Shown here piece after piece: positions 46,011 to 56,437 of a stretch of DNA of 64,000 bases (positions are counted from its first letter, which is position 1; each line of letters starts with the position of its first letter). Both the position numbers and the translations under genes were made by a program. The DNA is from Micromonospora halophytica (GTDB lineage Bacteria; Actinomycetota; Actinomycetes; Mycobacteriales; Micromonosporaceae), in contig NZ_FMDN01000002.1 in the NCBI RefSeq assembly GCF_900090245.1, positions 62,001 through 126,000 of the forward strand, written 5' to 3'. The notes beneath the pieces are model-generated. The model did no database searches, was not told the origin of the DNA, and was given only the letters and a program-made list of their open reading frames with translations.

Positions 46011-47546
46011 TCAGCGCGCGGCGAGCGGCTGCCGGCCCGGGTCCACCGGGGCCGGCAGCTCGCCGACCCCGCCCAGGTAGGTGTGGATGGCCGAGGCAGC
46101 GGCCCGCCCCTCGGCGATCGCCCAGACGATCAGCGACGCGCCCCGGTGCATGTCCCCGGCGACGAAGACGCCGTCGGCGTCGGTCTGCCAGTCCGGGCGG
46201 GCGTCCACCGCGCCACGGGCGTTGCGGGCCACCCCGAACTGGGTCAGCAGCGGCTGTTCCTCGGTGCCCTCGAAGCCGATCGCCAGCAGCACCAGGTCGG
46301 CGGGGAGCACCCGCTCGGAGCCGGGCAGCGCGGTGACGATCCGCCGGCCGTCCCGCTTCTCCACGGTGACCTCGGCGATCCGCACCCCGTCGACCTGGCC
46401 GGTGCCGTCGTCGACGAACTCCTGCACCGCCACGGCGAAGACCCGCTCGCCGCCCTCCTCGTGCGCCGGGTAGTTGCGCAGCACCCACGGCCAGGTCGGC
46501 CACGGGTCGCGCTCGGCGTCCCGGGCCTCCGGCGGCTCCGGGTAGAGGTCGAGCTGGTGCACGCCCGCCGCGCCCTGCCGGTGGGCCACGCCCAGGCAGT
46601 CCGCCGCGGTGTCGCCACCGCCGATGATCACGACGTGCTTGCCGGCCGCGTCGATCGGCGTGCCGTCGGGGAGCACGGCCGGCGCCGGCCTGCCCCCGCC
46701 GGCCGCGGTGACGCCCTGCTGGCCGGTGGCCGCTGCGGCGACCACCCGGTTGGCGGCCACCAGATGGTCCATCGCCTGGTGCACGCCGCGCAGCGCCCGC
46801 CCCGGCGTCTCCGGGGTGTCCCGGCCCTGCAACGCGCCGCAGGCCAGCAGCACCGCGTCGTGCTCGGCGCGCAACTGCTCGGCGGTCACGTCGACGCCGA
46901 CGTTCACGCCGGTGCGGAACCGGACGCCCTCGGCGGCGAGCTGGGCCAGTCGCTGGTCGACGTGCCGCTTCTCCAGCTTGAAGTCGGGGATGCCGTACCG
47001 GAGCAGGCCACCGATCGCGTCGTCGCGCTCGTACACCATCACGGTGTGGCCGGCGCGGGCGAGCTGCTGCGCGGCGGCGAGACCGGCGGGCCCGGAGCCG
47101 ACCACGGCGACGGACCGGCCGGTCGGCGCCGGCACCGGCCGGGGCCGCAGCCCGCCGCGCGCCGCCGCGTCGGCGATCTCCACCTCGACCTGCTTGATGG
47201 TGACCGGCTGCTGGCCGCCGAGGCCGAGGACGCAGGCCGCCTCGCACGGGGCCGGACAGAGCCGGCCGGTGAACTCCGGGAAGTTGTTGGTGGCGTGCAG
47301 CGACTCCACCGCGGCGTCCCAGTTGCCGGTGCGGACCAGGTCGTTCCAGTCCGGGATACGGTTGCCCAGCGGGCAGCCGTCGTGGCAGAACGGGATGCCG
47401 CAGTCCATGCACCGGGTGGCCTGCTCGCGGATCAGCTCCTCCCCGGCGGGCGGGTACACCTCACGCCAGTCGGTGATCCGCACCGGCACCGGGCGGCGGG
47501 CCGGCAGCCGCCGGTTGTAGCGCAGGAAACCGTTCGGGTCAGGCAC
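46011..47546 (-). CDS. gltD: Glutamate synthase (NADPH) small subunit
   Basis: This 511-residue flavoprotein passes electrons from NADPH to GltB. The N-terminal Cys cluster C46, C49, C54, C58 ([18 protein letters not shown]) and [13 protein letters not shown] bind [4Fe-4S] centres. The FAD site is [22 protein letters not shown] and the NADPH site [16 protein letters not shown] short Gly/Ala-rich insert sits near residue 270. The GTG start follows GGAGG and overlaps the gltB end by 8 bp. Confidence 0.96.
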   Translation of the reverse strand: MPDPNGFLRYNRRLPARRPVPVRITDWREVYPPAGEELIREQATRCMDCGIPFCHDGCPLGNRIPDWNDLVRTGNWDAAVESLHATNNFPEFTGRLCPAPCEAACVLGLGGQQPVTIKQVEVEIADAAARGGLRPRPVPAPTGRSVAVVGSGPAGLAAAQQLARAGHTVMVYERDDAIGGLLRYGIPDFKLEKRHVDQRLAQLAAEGVRFRTGVNVGVDVTAEQLRAEHDAVLLACGALQGRDTPETPGRALRGVHQAMDHLVAANRVVAAAATGQQGVTAAGGGRPAPAVLPDGTPIDAAGKHVVIIGGGDTAADCLGVAHRQGAAGVHQLDLYPEPPEARDAERDPWPTWPWVLRNYPAHEEGGERVFAVAVQEFVDDGTGQVDGVRIAEVTVEKRDGRRIVTALPGSERVLPADLVLLAIGFEGTEEQPLLTQFGVARNARGAVDARPDWQTDADGVFVAGDMHRGASLIVWAIAEGRAAASAIHTYLGGVGELPAPVDPGRQPLAAR

Positions 47547-50500
47547 GAGCCACCTCCTGGACCGCCACCCGCGAGGCGGGCGACACCGGCGCGGTCAGCG
47601 CAGACATGACCGCGTCGTCGACGTCACGGCCGGCGGCTTCGGCGGCCTTCATGATCTCCATCACCCGGCGGTAGTCGCGCGGGACCACTGCGGTGAACTC
47701 CTCGACCGCTTCCGGCCAGCGCTTGAGCAGCTCCGCGCCGATGGGCGAGTCGGTCTCCGCCACATGCCGCCGGACGAGGTCGTGCAGCAGCTCGCGCTCG
47801 GAGTCGCGCAGCGGCGTCAGGTCGACCAGCTCGGCGTTGACCCGGTCGAGGTCCAGCTGCCACACGTACGCGGTGCCGCCGGACATGCCGGCGGCGAAGT
47901 TGCGCCCGGTCGCGCCGAGCACCACCACGGTGCCGCCGGTCATGTACTCGCAGCCGTGGTCGCCCACGCCCTCGACGACCGCCACCGCGCCGGAGTTGCG
48001 CACCGCGAAGCGCTCCCCCACCCGGCCACGCAGGAACAGCTCCCCGGCGGTGGCCCCGTACAGGATGGTGTTGCCGGCGATGATCTGGTCCTCGGCCCGC
48101 TGCCCGGCGGCGGCCTCGGGGGCGCAGAACGGCGCGGCGGCGTCCGGACGCACGACGATCCGCCCGCCGGAGAGTCCCTTGCCGACATAGTCGTTGGCGT
48201 CACCGTGCAGCCGCAGGGTGACCCCGCGCGGCAGGAACGCGCCGAAGGACTGCCCGGCGGTGCCGCGCAGCGCGAACTCGATGGTGTCGTCGGGCAGGCC
48301 GGCGCCGCCGAAGCGGCGGGTGACCTCGCCGCCGAGCATCGCGCCGACGCTGCGGTGCTCGTTGCGCACCGCCACCTCGACCCGCACCGGGCTGCCGTCG
48401 CGCAGCGCCGGCTGGGCGAGCGCGATCAGCTCGTTGTCCAGGGCGAGCTCCAGGCCGTGGTCCTGGGCCCGGATGCCGCGCCGGGCGGCGTCCGCCGGCA
48501 GCTCCGGCAGGTGCAGTACGCGCCCCAGGTCCAGCCCGTGGGCCTTCCAGTGGTCGATCGCCGGGGTGACGTCGAGCAGCTCGCTGTGCCCGATCGCCTC
48601 GTCGATGGTGCGGAAGCCCAGCTCGGCGAGGTACTCGCGGACCTCCTCGGCCAGGAAGAGGAAGAAGTTCTCCACGAACTCCGGCTTGCCGGTGAACCGC
48701 TCGCGCAGCACCGGGTTCTGGGTGGCGATGCCGACCGGACAGGTGTCCAGGTGGCAGACCCGCATCATCACGCAGCCCTCGACGATCAGCGGGGCGGTGG
48801 CGAAGCCGAACTCCTCGGCGCCGAGGAGCATCGCGATCAGCACGTCGCGGCCGGTCTTGAGCTGGCCGTCGACCTGCACCGTGACCCGGTCGCGGAGCTT
48901 GTTGAGCAGCAGGGTCTGCTGCGCCTCGGCCAGGCCCAGCTCCCACGGGGTGCCGGCGTGCTTGAGGGAGTTCAGTGGGGACGCGCCGGTGCCGCCGTCG
49001 TGCCCGGAGATCAGGATGACGTCGGCCTTGAGCTTGGCGACGCCGGCCGCGACGGTGCCCACGCCGGTCTCGCTGACCAGCTTGACGTGCACCCGGGCGG
49101 CCGGGTTGACGCACTTCAGGTCGTGCACGAGCTGGGCGAGGTCCTCGATGGAGTAGATGTCGTGGTGCGGCGGCGGGGAGATCAGGCCGACGCCCGGGGT
49201 GGCGTGCCGAGTCCGGGCGATCCACGGCCAGACCTTGTTGCCGGGCAGCTGGCCACCCTCGCCGGGCTTCGCGCCCTGGGCCATCTTGATCTGGAGGTCG
49301 TCGGCGTTGACCAGGTATTCGCTGGTCACGCCGAAGCGGCCGCTGGCGATCTGCTTGACCGACGAGCGGCGGGCCGGGTCGTGCAGCCGCTCGACGTCCT
49401 CGCCGCCCTCCCCGGTGTTGGACTTGCCGCCGAGGCGGTTCATCGCGACGGCGAGGGTCTCGTGCGCCTCGGCCGAGATCGACCCGTACGACATGGCGCC
49501 GGTGGCGAACCGCTTGACGATCTCGCTGGCCGGTTCGACCTCGTCCAGCGGCACCGCCGGGCGTACCCCGGTGCGCAGGGTGAACAGCCCGCGCAGCGAG
49601 CCACCCTGCGCGGCCAGCTCGTCGACCTTGGCGGTGTACTGCCGGAAGACGTCGTACTGGCGGCTGCGGGTGGCGTGCTGGAGCAGGAAGACCGTCTCCG
49701 GGTTGAACAGGTGCAGCTCACCCTCGCGGCGCCACTGGTACTCGCCGCCGACCTCCAGCCGGTCGGAGGTTCTCGCGCCCGGGGCGGGCCAGGCCAGGGC
49801 GTGCCGGGCGGCCACCTCGGCGTGGATCTCGTTGAGCCCGATGCCGCCGATGCTGCTCGGGGTGCCCCGGAAGTACCGCTCGACCAGGCGGGTGTCCAGG
49901 CCGACGGCCTCGAAGACCTGCGCGCCGCAGTACGACGACACCGTCGAGATGCCCATCTTGGACATGATCTTCAGGACGCCCTTGCCGAGCGCCTTGACAT
50001 AGTTCCGGACGGCCCTTGCCGCCATCTCCGACGGCGGCTCGTCGGGCTTGTTCGGCGACACTCCGGTCAACGCACCGGTGGAGATCATGTCCTCCACCGA
50101 CTCGAAGGCCAGGTACGGGTTCACCGCCGCCGCGCCGTACCCGATGAGCACGGCCGCGTGGTGCACCTCGCGGCAGTCGCCGGACTCGACGATCAGCGCC
50201 ACCTGGGTACGGGTCTGCTCCCGGACCAGGTGCTGGTGCACCGCGGCGGTGAGCAGCAGCGACGGGATCGGGGCCAGGTCGGCGTTGGAGTCCCGGTCCG
50301 ACAGGACCAGGATCCGCACCCCGTCCTCGATCGCCTCGGAAACGTGCCGGCAGATCTCGGTCAGCCGGGCCTTGATGCCGGCCCCGCCGTCGCGGACCCG
50401 GTACAGCCCGGAGACCCGTACGGCCTTGAAGCCGGGCAGGTCGCCGTCCTGGTCGATGTCGAGGATCTTGGCCAGCTCGTCGTTGTCGATCACCGGGTAC

Positions 50501-52245
50501 GGCAGCACGATCTGCCGGCAGCTCGCCGGGCCCGGGTCGAGCAGGTTGCCCTCCGGCCCGATGGTGGACGCCAGGCTGGTCACCAGCTCCTCCCGGATGG
50601 CGTCCAGCGGCGGGTTGGTGACCTGGGCGAAGAGCTGGTGGAAGTAGTCGTAGAGCAGCCGGGGCCGGGTCGACAGCGGAGCGATCGGGGTGTCGGTGCC
50701 CATCGAGCCGATCGGCTCGGCGCCGCTGCGTGCCATCGGCCCGAGCAGGATCTTCAGCTCCTCCTCGGTGTAGCCGAAGGTCTGCTGGCGGCGGCGCACC
50801 GAGTCGTGGGTGTAGACCACGTGCTCGCGCGGTGGCAGGTCGTCCAGCTCGATGAGGCCGGCGTGCAGCCACTCGGCGTACGGCTGGGCGGCGGCCAGCT
50901 CGGCCTTGATCTCGTCGTCGGAGACGATCCGCCCGTTGACGGTGTCGACCAGGAACATCCGGCCCGGCTGGAGGCGCCCCTTGGCGACCACGGTGGCCGG
51001 GTCGAGGTCGAGCACGCCCGCCTCGCTGCCCAGCACGACCAGGCCGTCGGAGGTGTGCCACCAGCGGCCCGGACGCAGGCCGTTGCGGTCCAGCACCGCG
51101 CCGACGATCTCGCCGTCGGTGAAGGCGACCGACGCGGGGCCGTCCCACGGCTCCATCAGGCTGGCGTGGAAGCGGTAGAAGGCCCGCTTGTCGGCCCGCA
51201 TGCCCGGGTCGTTCTCCCACGCCTCCGGGATCATCATCAGCACCGCGTGCGGCAGGCTCCGCCCGGCCAGGTGCAGCAGTTCGAGGACCTCGTCGAAGTT
51301 GGCCGAGTCGGAGGCGCCCGGGGTGCAGACCGGGAAGATGCGTCGGATGTTGCCGGGCAGGTGCCCGCCGGCGGCTGAAGAACCGCCGCTGAGCATCGAC
51401 TCACGGGCCTGCATCCAGTTCCGGTTGCCACGGATCGTGTTGATCTCGCCGTTGTGCGCGATGAACCGGTACGGGTGCGCCAGCGGCCAGGACGGGAAGG
51501 TGTTGGTGGAGAAGCGGGAGTGCACCAGGGCGATGGCACTGGACACCCGCTCGTCGGTCAGCTCCGGGAAGTACGCCGGGAGCTGGTCCGGGGTGAGCAT
51601 GCCCTTCCAGGTCATGGTCCGCGACGACAGCGACGGGAAGTACGCCGGCACGCCCCGCTCGGCGCTCTCCCGCTCGGCCTGCTTACGGACGCAGAACGCC
51701 ACCCGGTCCAGGTCGAGGCCGGTCAGCGGGGAACCGGCCGGGCCGGCCGGGGTGTCGGTGAGCCGGTGCGCGGCGAGGAAGAGCTGACGGATCCGGGGCA
51801 TCGCCGCCAGGGCGGTCTCGCCCAGCCCGCTCGGGTCGGTCGGCACGTCCCGCCAGCCGAGCACGTCGGCCCCCTCGACCAGGGCGTACTTCTCGACCAC
51901 CCGGCGGGCGCGGGCCTCGCCGGCGTCGTCGTCGGGCAGGAAGACCAGGCCGGTGGCGTACTGGCCGGCCGGGGGCAGCGGGAAGTCCACCACGGCGCGC
52001 AGGAACGCGTCCGGCACCTGGATCATGATCCCCGCGCCGTCGCCGGTGTTCTGCTCCGCGCCCCGCGCGCCCCGATGGTCCAGGCGACAGAGCGCGCCGA
52101 GTCCGTTCGCCACCACCGCGTGGGAACGCCGACCGTGCAGGTCCGCGACGAACGCCACGCCGCACGCGTCGTGCTCGTTGGCCGGGTCGTAGAGACCGGC
52201 CGCGGACGGGGCCGACTGCGGGCTGAGAGGGTACGGAAAGGCCAC
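47539..52245 (-). CDS. gltB: Glutamate synthase (NADPH) large subunit
   Basis: This 1568-residue enzyme makes two glutamates from glutamine and 2-oxoglutarate. I chose the GTG at 52245 (AGGAGG four bases upstream) over a GTG at 52263 without a site. The Ntn nucleophile would be C28 after propeptide removal ([13 protein letters not shown]). The central and FMN-binding domains show [18 protein letters not shown], and the 3Fe-4S cysteines are in [21 protein letters not shown]. The C-terminal beta-helix includes GGRIVV and [10 protein letters not shown]. Its upstream region has TAGACT/TAAATA boxes near 52307-52317 as a weak promoter candidate, divergent from the GNAT gene. Confidence 0.97.
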   Translation of the reverse strand: MAFPYPLSPQSAPSAAGLYDPANEHDACGVAFVADLHGRRSHAVVANGLGALCRLDHRGARGAEQNTGDGAGIMIQVPDAFLRAVVDFPLPPAGQYATGLVFLPDDDAGEARARRVVEKYALVEGADVLGWRDVPTDPSGLGETALAAMPRIRQLFLAAHRLTDTPAGPAGSPLTGLDLDRVAFCVRKQAERESAERGVPAYFPSLSSRTMTWKGMLTPDQLPAYFPELTDERVSSAIALVHSRFSTNTFPSWPLAHPYRFIAHNGEINTIRGNRNWMQARESMLSGGSSAAGGHLPGNIRRIFPVCTPGASDSANFDEVLELLHLAGRSLPHAVLMMIPEAWENDPGMRADKRAFYRFHASLMEPWDGPASVAFTDGEIVGAVLDRNGLRPGRWWHTSDGLVVLGSEAGVLDLDPATVVAKGRLQPGRMFLVDTVNGRIVSDDEIKAELAAAQPYAEWLHAGLIELDDLPPREHVVYTHDSVRRRQQTFGYTEEELKILLGPMARSGAEPIGSMGTDTPIAPLSTRPRLLYDYFHQLFAQVTNPPLDAIREELVTSLASTIGPEGNLLDPGPASCRQIVLPYPVIDNDELAKILDIDQDGDLPGFKAVRVSGLYRVRDGGAGIKARLTEICRHVSEAIEDGVRILVLSDRDSNADLAPIPSLLLTAAVHQHLVREQTRTQVALIVESGDCREVHHAAVLIGYGAAAVNPYLAFESVEDMISTGALTGVSPNKPDEPPSEMAARAVRNYVKALGKGVLKIMSKMGISTVSSYCGAQVFEAVGLDTRLVERYFRGTPSSIGGIGLNEIHAEVAARHALAWPAPGARTSDRLEVGGEYQWRREGELHLFNPETVFLLQHATRSRQYDVFRQYTAKVDELAAQGGSLRGLFTLRTGVRPAVPLDEVEPASEIVKRFATGAMSYGSISAEAHETLAVAMNRLGGKSNTGEGGEDVERLHDPARRSSVKQIASGRFGVTSEYLVNADDLQIKMAQGAKPGEGGQLPGNKVWPWIARTRHATPGVGLISPPPHHDIYSIEDLAQLVHDLKCVNPAARVHVKLVSETGVGTVAAGVAKLKADVILISGHDGGTGASPLNSLKHAGTPWELGLAEAQQTLLLNKLRDRVTVQVDGQLKTGRDVLIAMLLGAEEFGFATAPLIVEGCVMMRVCHLDTCPVGIATQNPVLRERFTGKPEFVENFFLFLAEEVREYLAELGFRTIDEAIGHSELLDVTPAIDHWKAHGLDLGRVLHLPELPADAARRGIRAQDHGLELALDNELIALAQPALRDGSPVRVEVAVRNEHRSVGAMLGGEVTRRFGGAGLPDDTIEFALRGTAGQSFGAFLPRGVTLRLHGDANDYVGKGLSGGRIVVRPDAAAPFCAPEAAAGQRAEDQIIAGNTILYGATAGELFLRGRVGERFAVRNSGAVAVVEGVGDHGCEYMTGGTVVVLGATGRNFAAGMSGGTAYVWQLDLDRVNAELVDLTPLRDSERELLHDLVRRHVAETDSPIGAELLKRWPEAVEEFTAVVPRDYRRVMEIMKAAEAAGRDVDDAVMSALTAPVSPASRVAVQEVARA

Positions 52246-52391
52246 CGGGCCTCCTGTCGTCACTCAGGTTGGATCATGGTCGGGACGACGTCGGCCCTCT
52301 GCGGTCTATTTAGTCTACGTTAGGGCGACCCCCGCAAGGCCAGTGCAGATTGATCACACCTTCCAGACTCTGGGACGTGTAGTCTCGCGCG

Positions 52392-53234
52392 GTGGATTCC
52401 CAGCACCGTGAGTTGTTCGCCCGGTTGGAACGTTTCTACGACGCGGTGCCCCGCGATGCGGCCCGCGGCGAGGAGCACGGCGGCCTCGTCCTGTTCGTCC
52501 GGGAAGGGACCGGTTGGCCGTTCTACGCCCGCGCCCGGCTGGACGCCACCGCGCCGCCCTCGCTGGCCGACGTGGCGGCCGTGCGGGAACGCCAGCGGGA
52601 GCTGGGCCTGCCGGAGGCCTTCGAGTGGGTGCACGAGACCACCCCGGACCTGCTCGCGGTGGCCCGCGCGGCGGGGCTGGGCGTGCTGGAGGCGCCGCTG
52701 ATGGTGCTCGACCCGGCCGCCGTGGGCGACCCGGCGACGTTCACCGACGTACCGGTGCGGATGCTGGACCCGGACGCGCCCGGCTTCGCCGCCGACGTGG
52801 CGGCCCGCCGCGCGGTCGCCGCGGTGGGCTTCGCCGCCGCCGGCACCGCGCGCGGCGAGGCCGGACCGACCGAGCGGGACGCCGCGGTGACCGAGCTGGA
52901 CGTGGCCGCGCTGGACGAGGAGCGGGCCCGGATCGCCGACGGGCGCCGCCTGTCGGCGCTGGCCGCAACGACCACCGAGGGCACCCTCGCGAGCGGGATG
53001 GCGATGCGGGTCGGCGACGTGGCCGAGATCGCCGGGGTGGCCACCCTGCCGGCCGCCCGCCGCCGGGGCCTGGGCGCGGCGGTCACCGCCACCCTCGCCC
53101 GCGAACTGCTCGCGGCCGGCACGGATCTGATCTTCCTCTCCGCCGGCAGCGAGGACATCGCCCGGGTCTACCTGCGCGTCGGGTTCCGCCGCGTCGGCAC
53201 CGCCTGCATCGCCGAACCCACCGCCCTCATCTGA
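52392..53234 (+). CDS. GNAT-family N-acetyltransferase
   Basis: This 280-residue protein has a divergent N-terminal half and a C-terminal GNAT core: ASGMAMRVGDVAEIAGVATLPAARRRGLGAAVTATLARELLAAGTDLIFLSAG and DIARVYLRVGFRRVGTACIAEP. The acetyl-CoA loop is ARRRGLGA. The GTG start has no ribosome site, but TAGTCT (52380-52385) ends seven bases before it, suggesting leaderless transcription. The substrate is unknown. It diverges from gltB. Confidence 0.87.
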   Translation: MDSQHRELFARLERFYDAVPRDAARGEEHGGLVLFVREGTGWPFYARARLDATAPPSLADVAAVRERQRELGLPEAFEWVHETTPDLLAVARAAGLGVLEAPLMVLDPAAVGDPATFTDVPVRMLDPDAPGFAADVAARRAVAAVGFAAAGTARGEAGPTERDAAVTELDVAALDEERARIADGRRLSALAATTTEGTLASGMAMRVGDVAEIAGVATLPAARRRGLGAAVTATLARELLAAGTDLIFLSAGSEDIARVYLRVGFRRVGTACIAEPTALI

Positions 53235-53256
53235 ACGCCGTCCCCCACGCCCACCT

Positions 53257-53316
53257 CGTTGATCATGAAGTTGTTGCCACCCGCCTCGTGTCGTGACTAC
53301 AACTTCATGACCAACG
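53257..53316. repeat. Dispersed palindromic repeat, family B, copy 2
   Basis: The arms CGTTGATCATGAAGTTGT (53257-53274) and ACAACTTCATGACCAACG (53299-53316) pair with one mismatch. It lies between the convergent GNAT and monooxygenase genes, as copy 1 does at 39086. Confidence 0.8.
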
Positions 53317-53343
53317 ACGCGAGGGCGAGACAGCGTGGGGCGG

Positions 53344-54540
53344 TCAGGGGGTGGGGGTGGGGGGGCGCCACTGGGCGGCCGCCGACGCGGCGCTGGAGAG
53401 CAGGCGGGGGTTGATCGTGCCCAGGGCGGCGTCGCGGGCACGCAGCGCCAGCCGGCCACGGGCCTGCAGGACCGCCGACATCCGGCGGGTCTGCCGGACC
53501 ACGGTGGCCACGCGGGGCCGGCGCAGCCGGTCGTACGCCTGCACGGCGTCGGGCAACCGGGACTCCCGCAGCAACGACGACAGGGTGGCCGCGTCCTCGA
53601 AGGCGAGGCAGGCGCCCTGCCCGAGGTGCGGCGGCATGGCGTGCGCCGCGTCGCCGAGCAGCACCACCCCACCCGGCCCGGCCGGGAAGCCGTACACCCG
53701 GGGCAGCGGCCGCAGCTCCCGGACCTCCTGCTGGACCAGGTCGGCCGGCTCGGTGGCGTCGAGCAGCTCGCCGACCGGGGCGGGCCAGCCCGCGTACCAG
53801 CGTTTGAGCAGGGCGAGCTGGGTCTCCGGCGGCTCGGGGCGGGGCGCGCCGGCGGCGGTGGCCACCCAGTAGATGCCGCCCCGGCGGGACGCGCCGGACG
53901 AGCCACGCTCGCCCAGCGAGGCGGCCACGAAGCGGTAGCCGGCCCCCAGCACCTCCCCGCCGAGCGGCTGGTCGGCCGCCAGCCTCGGTGCCCGGTACCA
54001 GGGGATCACCGCCCGCCAGCAGGCGGATCCGGAGCTGACCACGGCCGCCTCGGGGGCGAGCTGGCGGCGTACCGCGCTGTCGGTGCCGTCGGCCGCGACC
54101 ACCAGGTCGGCCTCGACCAGGTGGCGGCCCGCGCCGACCGCCGGGCGCTCGCCGGGGCGGACCCGGACCGTGTCCACGGCCACCCCGGTACGCAGCTCCA
54201 CCCGGTCGCCGAGACCGGCGATCAGGGCATCGTGCAGGTCCTCCCGGTGCACCACCACCGGCATCCGGTCGGCGGGGGTGGGGCGCGGCTGCACCAGCCA
54301 GTGACCGTCGGGGCGGCGTACCCCGCCGTCGGGCAGCGCGGTGGCGATCGCGTCGAGGCCCGCACCGAGGCCCAGGGCGTGCAGCGCACGGACCCCGTTG
54401 GGCCAGAGCACCACGGCAGTCGGTTCGGGGCGGACCCGGTCCGCCCGTTCGAGCACGGTGACCTGCCAGCCGGAGCGGGCCAGCGCGCCGGCCACCGCCA
54501 GGCCACCGAGCCCGGCCCCGACCACCACCGCGGTACGCAT
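53344..54540 (-). CDS. FAD-dependent monooxygenase (PHBH class)
   Basis: This 398-residue group A flavoprotein has the Rossmann motif VVVGAGLGGLAVAGALARSGW at the N-terminus, ADLVVAADGTDSAVRRQL (DG motif) and VVLLGDAAHAMPPHLGQGACLAFEDA (GD motif). Such enzymes hydroxylate aromatic compounds or polyketides using NAD(P)H and O2. There is no pathway context, so the substrate is unknown. It ends next to a family B palindrome, and lgt lies 13 bp further on at 54553. Confidence 0.92.
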   Translation of the reverse strand: MRTAVVVGAGLGGLAVAGALARSGWQVTVLERADRVRPEPTAVVLWPNGVRALHALGLGAGLDAIATALPDGGVRRPDGHWLVQPRPTPADRMPVVVHREDLHDALIAGLGDRVELRTGVAVDTVRVRPGERPAVGAGRHLVEADLVVAADGTDSAVRRQLAPEAAVVSSGSACWRAVIPWYRAPRLAADQPLGGEVLGAGYRFVAASLGERGSSGASRRGGIYWVATAAGAPRPEPPETQLALLKRWYAGWPAPVGELLDATEPADLVQQEVRELRPLPRVYGFPAGPGGVVLLGDAAHAMPPHLGQGACLAFEDAATLSSLLRESRLPDAVQAYDRLRRPRVATVVRQTRRMSAVLQARGRLALRARDAALGTINPRLLSSAASAAAQWRPPTPTP

Positions 54541-54552
54541 GCCCCGGCCCGC

Positions 54553-55701
54553 TCAGCTGTCCCGGTCGGCGGGACGGGTGCCGGCTGTGCCGGCCCGGTC
54601 GTCCCGCTGCGGTACGTCGTCGTCCGCGTCGTCCGCGGTCGCCGCCGGTTCGTCGGCCGCCGCGGGCGGCCCGGCCGCAGGCTCGTCGGGCACCTCGCCC
54701 GTCTCCTGGTACGCCCGGAACTGCTCCTCGCTCACCGTCCGGTAGCCCTCCGGCGCGGCCGCCCGCGCGCCGTGCTCGGCACGGGAGAGGTCGACCTGGG
54801 AGACGTCCCCGCCGGGCGGCGGGACCGGGGCGGGGGCGCCGACCGGGATCAGGTACTCGCGGGGGCCACGGACCCGCAGGAAGTAGATCAGCGCGCCGAT
54901 GAAGACCAGCCCGGCGGTCCAGACGTTGAGCCGTACGCCGAGGATGCGGTTCGCCTCGTCGGTACGCATGATCTCGATCCAGAACCGGCCGGCGGTGTAG
55001 CCCATCACGTAGAGCGCGAACGCCCGACCCTTGCCCAGCTTGAGGCGCCGGTCGAGGACGAGCACCAGGGCGGCGACGCCGACGTTCCAGATCGCCTCGT
55101 AGAGGAAGGTCGGGTGGTAGAGCCCCGGCAGCAGGATCGGGTTGCCGGCCTCGTCGAGCTGTGCCTGACCCGGGTTGGCGGAGTCCATCTTGTGGACCTC
55201 CAGCCCCCAGGGCAGCGTGGTCGGGCCGCCGTAGAGCTCGTTGTTGAACCAGTTGCCGAGCCGGCCGACCGCCTGGGCCAGCGGCAGGCCCGGGGCGAGC
55301 GCGTCGGCCACCACGGCGAACGGGATGCCGAGCTGCCGGGCGGCGATCCACGCGCCGACCGCGCCGCCGGCGACCGCGCCCCAGATGCCGAGGCCGCCCT
55401 CCCAGATGAAGAACGCCTTCAGTGGCTCGCCCCCGGCGCCGAAGTACTTCTCCGGCGAGGTGATCACGTGGTAGATCCGCGCGCCGATGATGCCGGCCGG
55501 GACCGCCCAGACCGCGATGTCGAGCACCGCGCCGGGGGCCACCCCGCGCTGGCGCAGTCGACGTTCGGTGAGCCAGCAGGCCAGCACGATGCCGAGGATG
55601 ATGCAGAGCGCGTATGCCCGGATCGGCACCGGCCCGAGCTGCCAGACAGCGGTGGTCGGGCTCGGCAGGGCTGCCTGGGGAATCGACGAGGCGAGGGTCA
55701 C
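54553..55701 (-). CDS. lgt: Prolipoprotein diacylglyceryl transferase
   Basis: This membrane enzyme transfers diacylglycerol to the lipobox cysteine of prolipoproteins. The GTG at 55701 gives 382 residues with seven membrane segments. Signatures are IRAYALCIILGIVLACWL, the IGARIYHVIT region, EGGLGIWGAVAGG and the Lgt box AQAVGRLGNWFNNELYGGPT. A hydrophilic Asp/Ala-rich tail of ~100 residues follows residue ~285, common in actinobacteria. The upstream neighbour on the same strand is trpA, separated by a plus-strand Nudix gene. Confidence 0.95.
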   Translation of the reverse strand: MTLASSIPQAALPSPTTAVWQLGPVPIRAYALCIILGIVLACWLTERRLRQRGVAPGAVLDIAVWAVPAGIIGARIYHVITSPEKYFGAGGEPLKAFFIWEGGLGIWGAVAGGAVGAWIAARQLGIPFAVVADALAPGLPLAQAVGRLGNWFNNELYGGPTTLPWGLEVHKMDSANPGQAQLDEAGNPILLPGLYHPTFLYEAIWNVGVAALVLVLDRRLKLGKGRAFALYVMGYTAGRFWIEIMRTDEANRILGVRLNVWTAGLVFIGALIYFLRVRGPREYLIPVGAPAPVPPPGGDVSQVDLSRAEHGARAAAPEGYRTVSEEQFRAYQETGEVPDEPAAGPPAAADEPAATADDADDDVPQRDDRAGTAGTRPADRDS

Positions 55702-55804
55702 GGGTGCACAGGCTACCGTTGCGGACCGCGTTCGCGGCACCCCCGTCCGCGTGGTGACGCGCGCCGGATGACACCCGGTTCACCGGCCCGTACCCTCTTC
55801 GGGT

Positions 55805-56248
55805 ATGACCGGGCTCACCTGGGCGGTCGCGGCGGTCGTGACCGACGACGCCGGCCGGGTGCTGCTCTGCCGGGGTGGGCGGCGGTGGGCCCTGCCCGGC
55901 GGGCGGTTGCGCCGCCCGGCGTGCCCGAGCGGCGCGGTGGCCGACGAGGTCCGGCGGGAGACCGGCCGGTCGGTCGAGGTGACCGACCTGGTGGGGATCT
56001 ACCACCTGACCGATACGCCGTGTGGGCGGCCGGCCGCGTCCGGGTCGCCACGCGACGTGCTGGTGCACGTCTTCCGCGCCCGGGTCCGCACGCGGCACGA
56101 CGCCGGTCCACCGGCCGGGTACGCGCTGGCCTGGCACCGTCCGGGGGCGTTGCCGGCGGAGGTCACGCCGGTGACCCGGGCCTCGGTGGCCGACGCGCTG
56201 GCCGGCCGCTCCGGAGTGCTGCGCGACCTGCGCCCGGAGCCGCCATGA
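55805..56248 (+). CDS. Nudix-fold protein with degenerate Nudix box
   Basis: This 147-residue protein shows a Nudix scaffold (LTWAVAAVVTDDAGRVLLCRGGRRWALPGGRLRR...VADEVRRETGRSVEVTDLVGIYH). In the G-x5-E-x7-R-E-U-x-E-E-x-G-U box the first glutamate is lost, RE is DE and EE is RE. Metal binding is therefore weakened, and hydrolase activity is doubtful or altered. It sits on the opposite strand between trpA and lgt. The stop codon lies inside a family A palindrome. Confidence 0.82.
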   Translation: MTGLTWAVAAVVTDDAGRVLLCRGGRRWALPGGRLRRPACPSGAVADEVRRETGRSVEVTDLVGIYHLTDTPCGRPAASGSPRDVLVHVFRARVRTRHDAGPPAGYALAWHRPGALPAEVTPVTRASVADALAGRSGVLRDLRPEPP

Positions 56249-56320
56249 TCACGCCCGATCCGGGAAGTGGTGGCCTCGATCGCGCCGTGCGGCCACCGTT
56301 TCCCGGATCAAGCGCGATCC
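56245..56320. repeat. Dispersed palindromic repeat, family A, copy 3
   Basis: The arms ATGATCACGCCCGATCCGGG (56245-56264) and TCCCGGATCAAGCGCGATC (56301-56319) pair with few mismatches, and GTGGTGGCC/GGCCACCG extends the stem. It lies between convergent Nudix and trpA genes. Confidence 0.85.
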
Positions 56321-56437
56321 TGCAGAGGAGGCGCTCCGGGAGCGGGACAGGGTGGCGCGTCGGCGGCAGCAGAGCGGGGCGGCGCGGCGGCCGTGGGTCG
56401 GGCCACGCCCGGGGCGGGACGGCCGGGTGCCGGTCAG

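Noticed and set aside
47764..51378. A 1204-codon open frame on the plus strand
   Set aside because: It is antisense to gltB and exists because of high GC at wobble positions. The composition (Gly, Arg, His, Val-rich, no domains) is that of a shadow frame.
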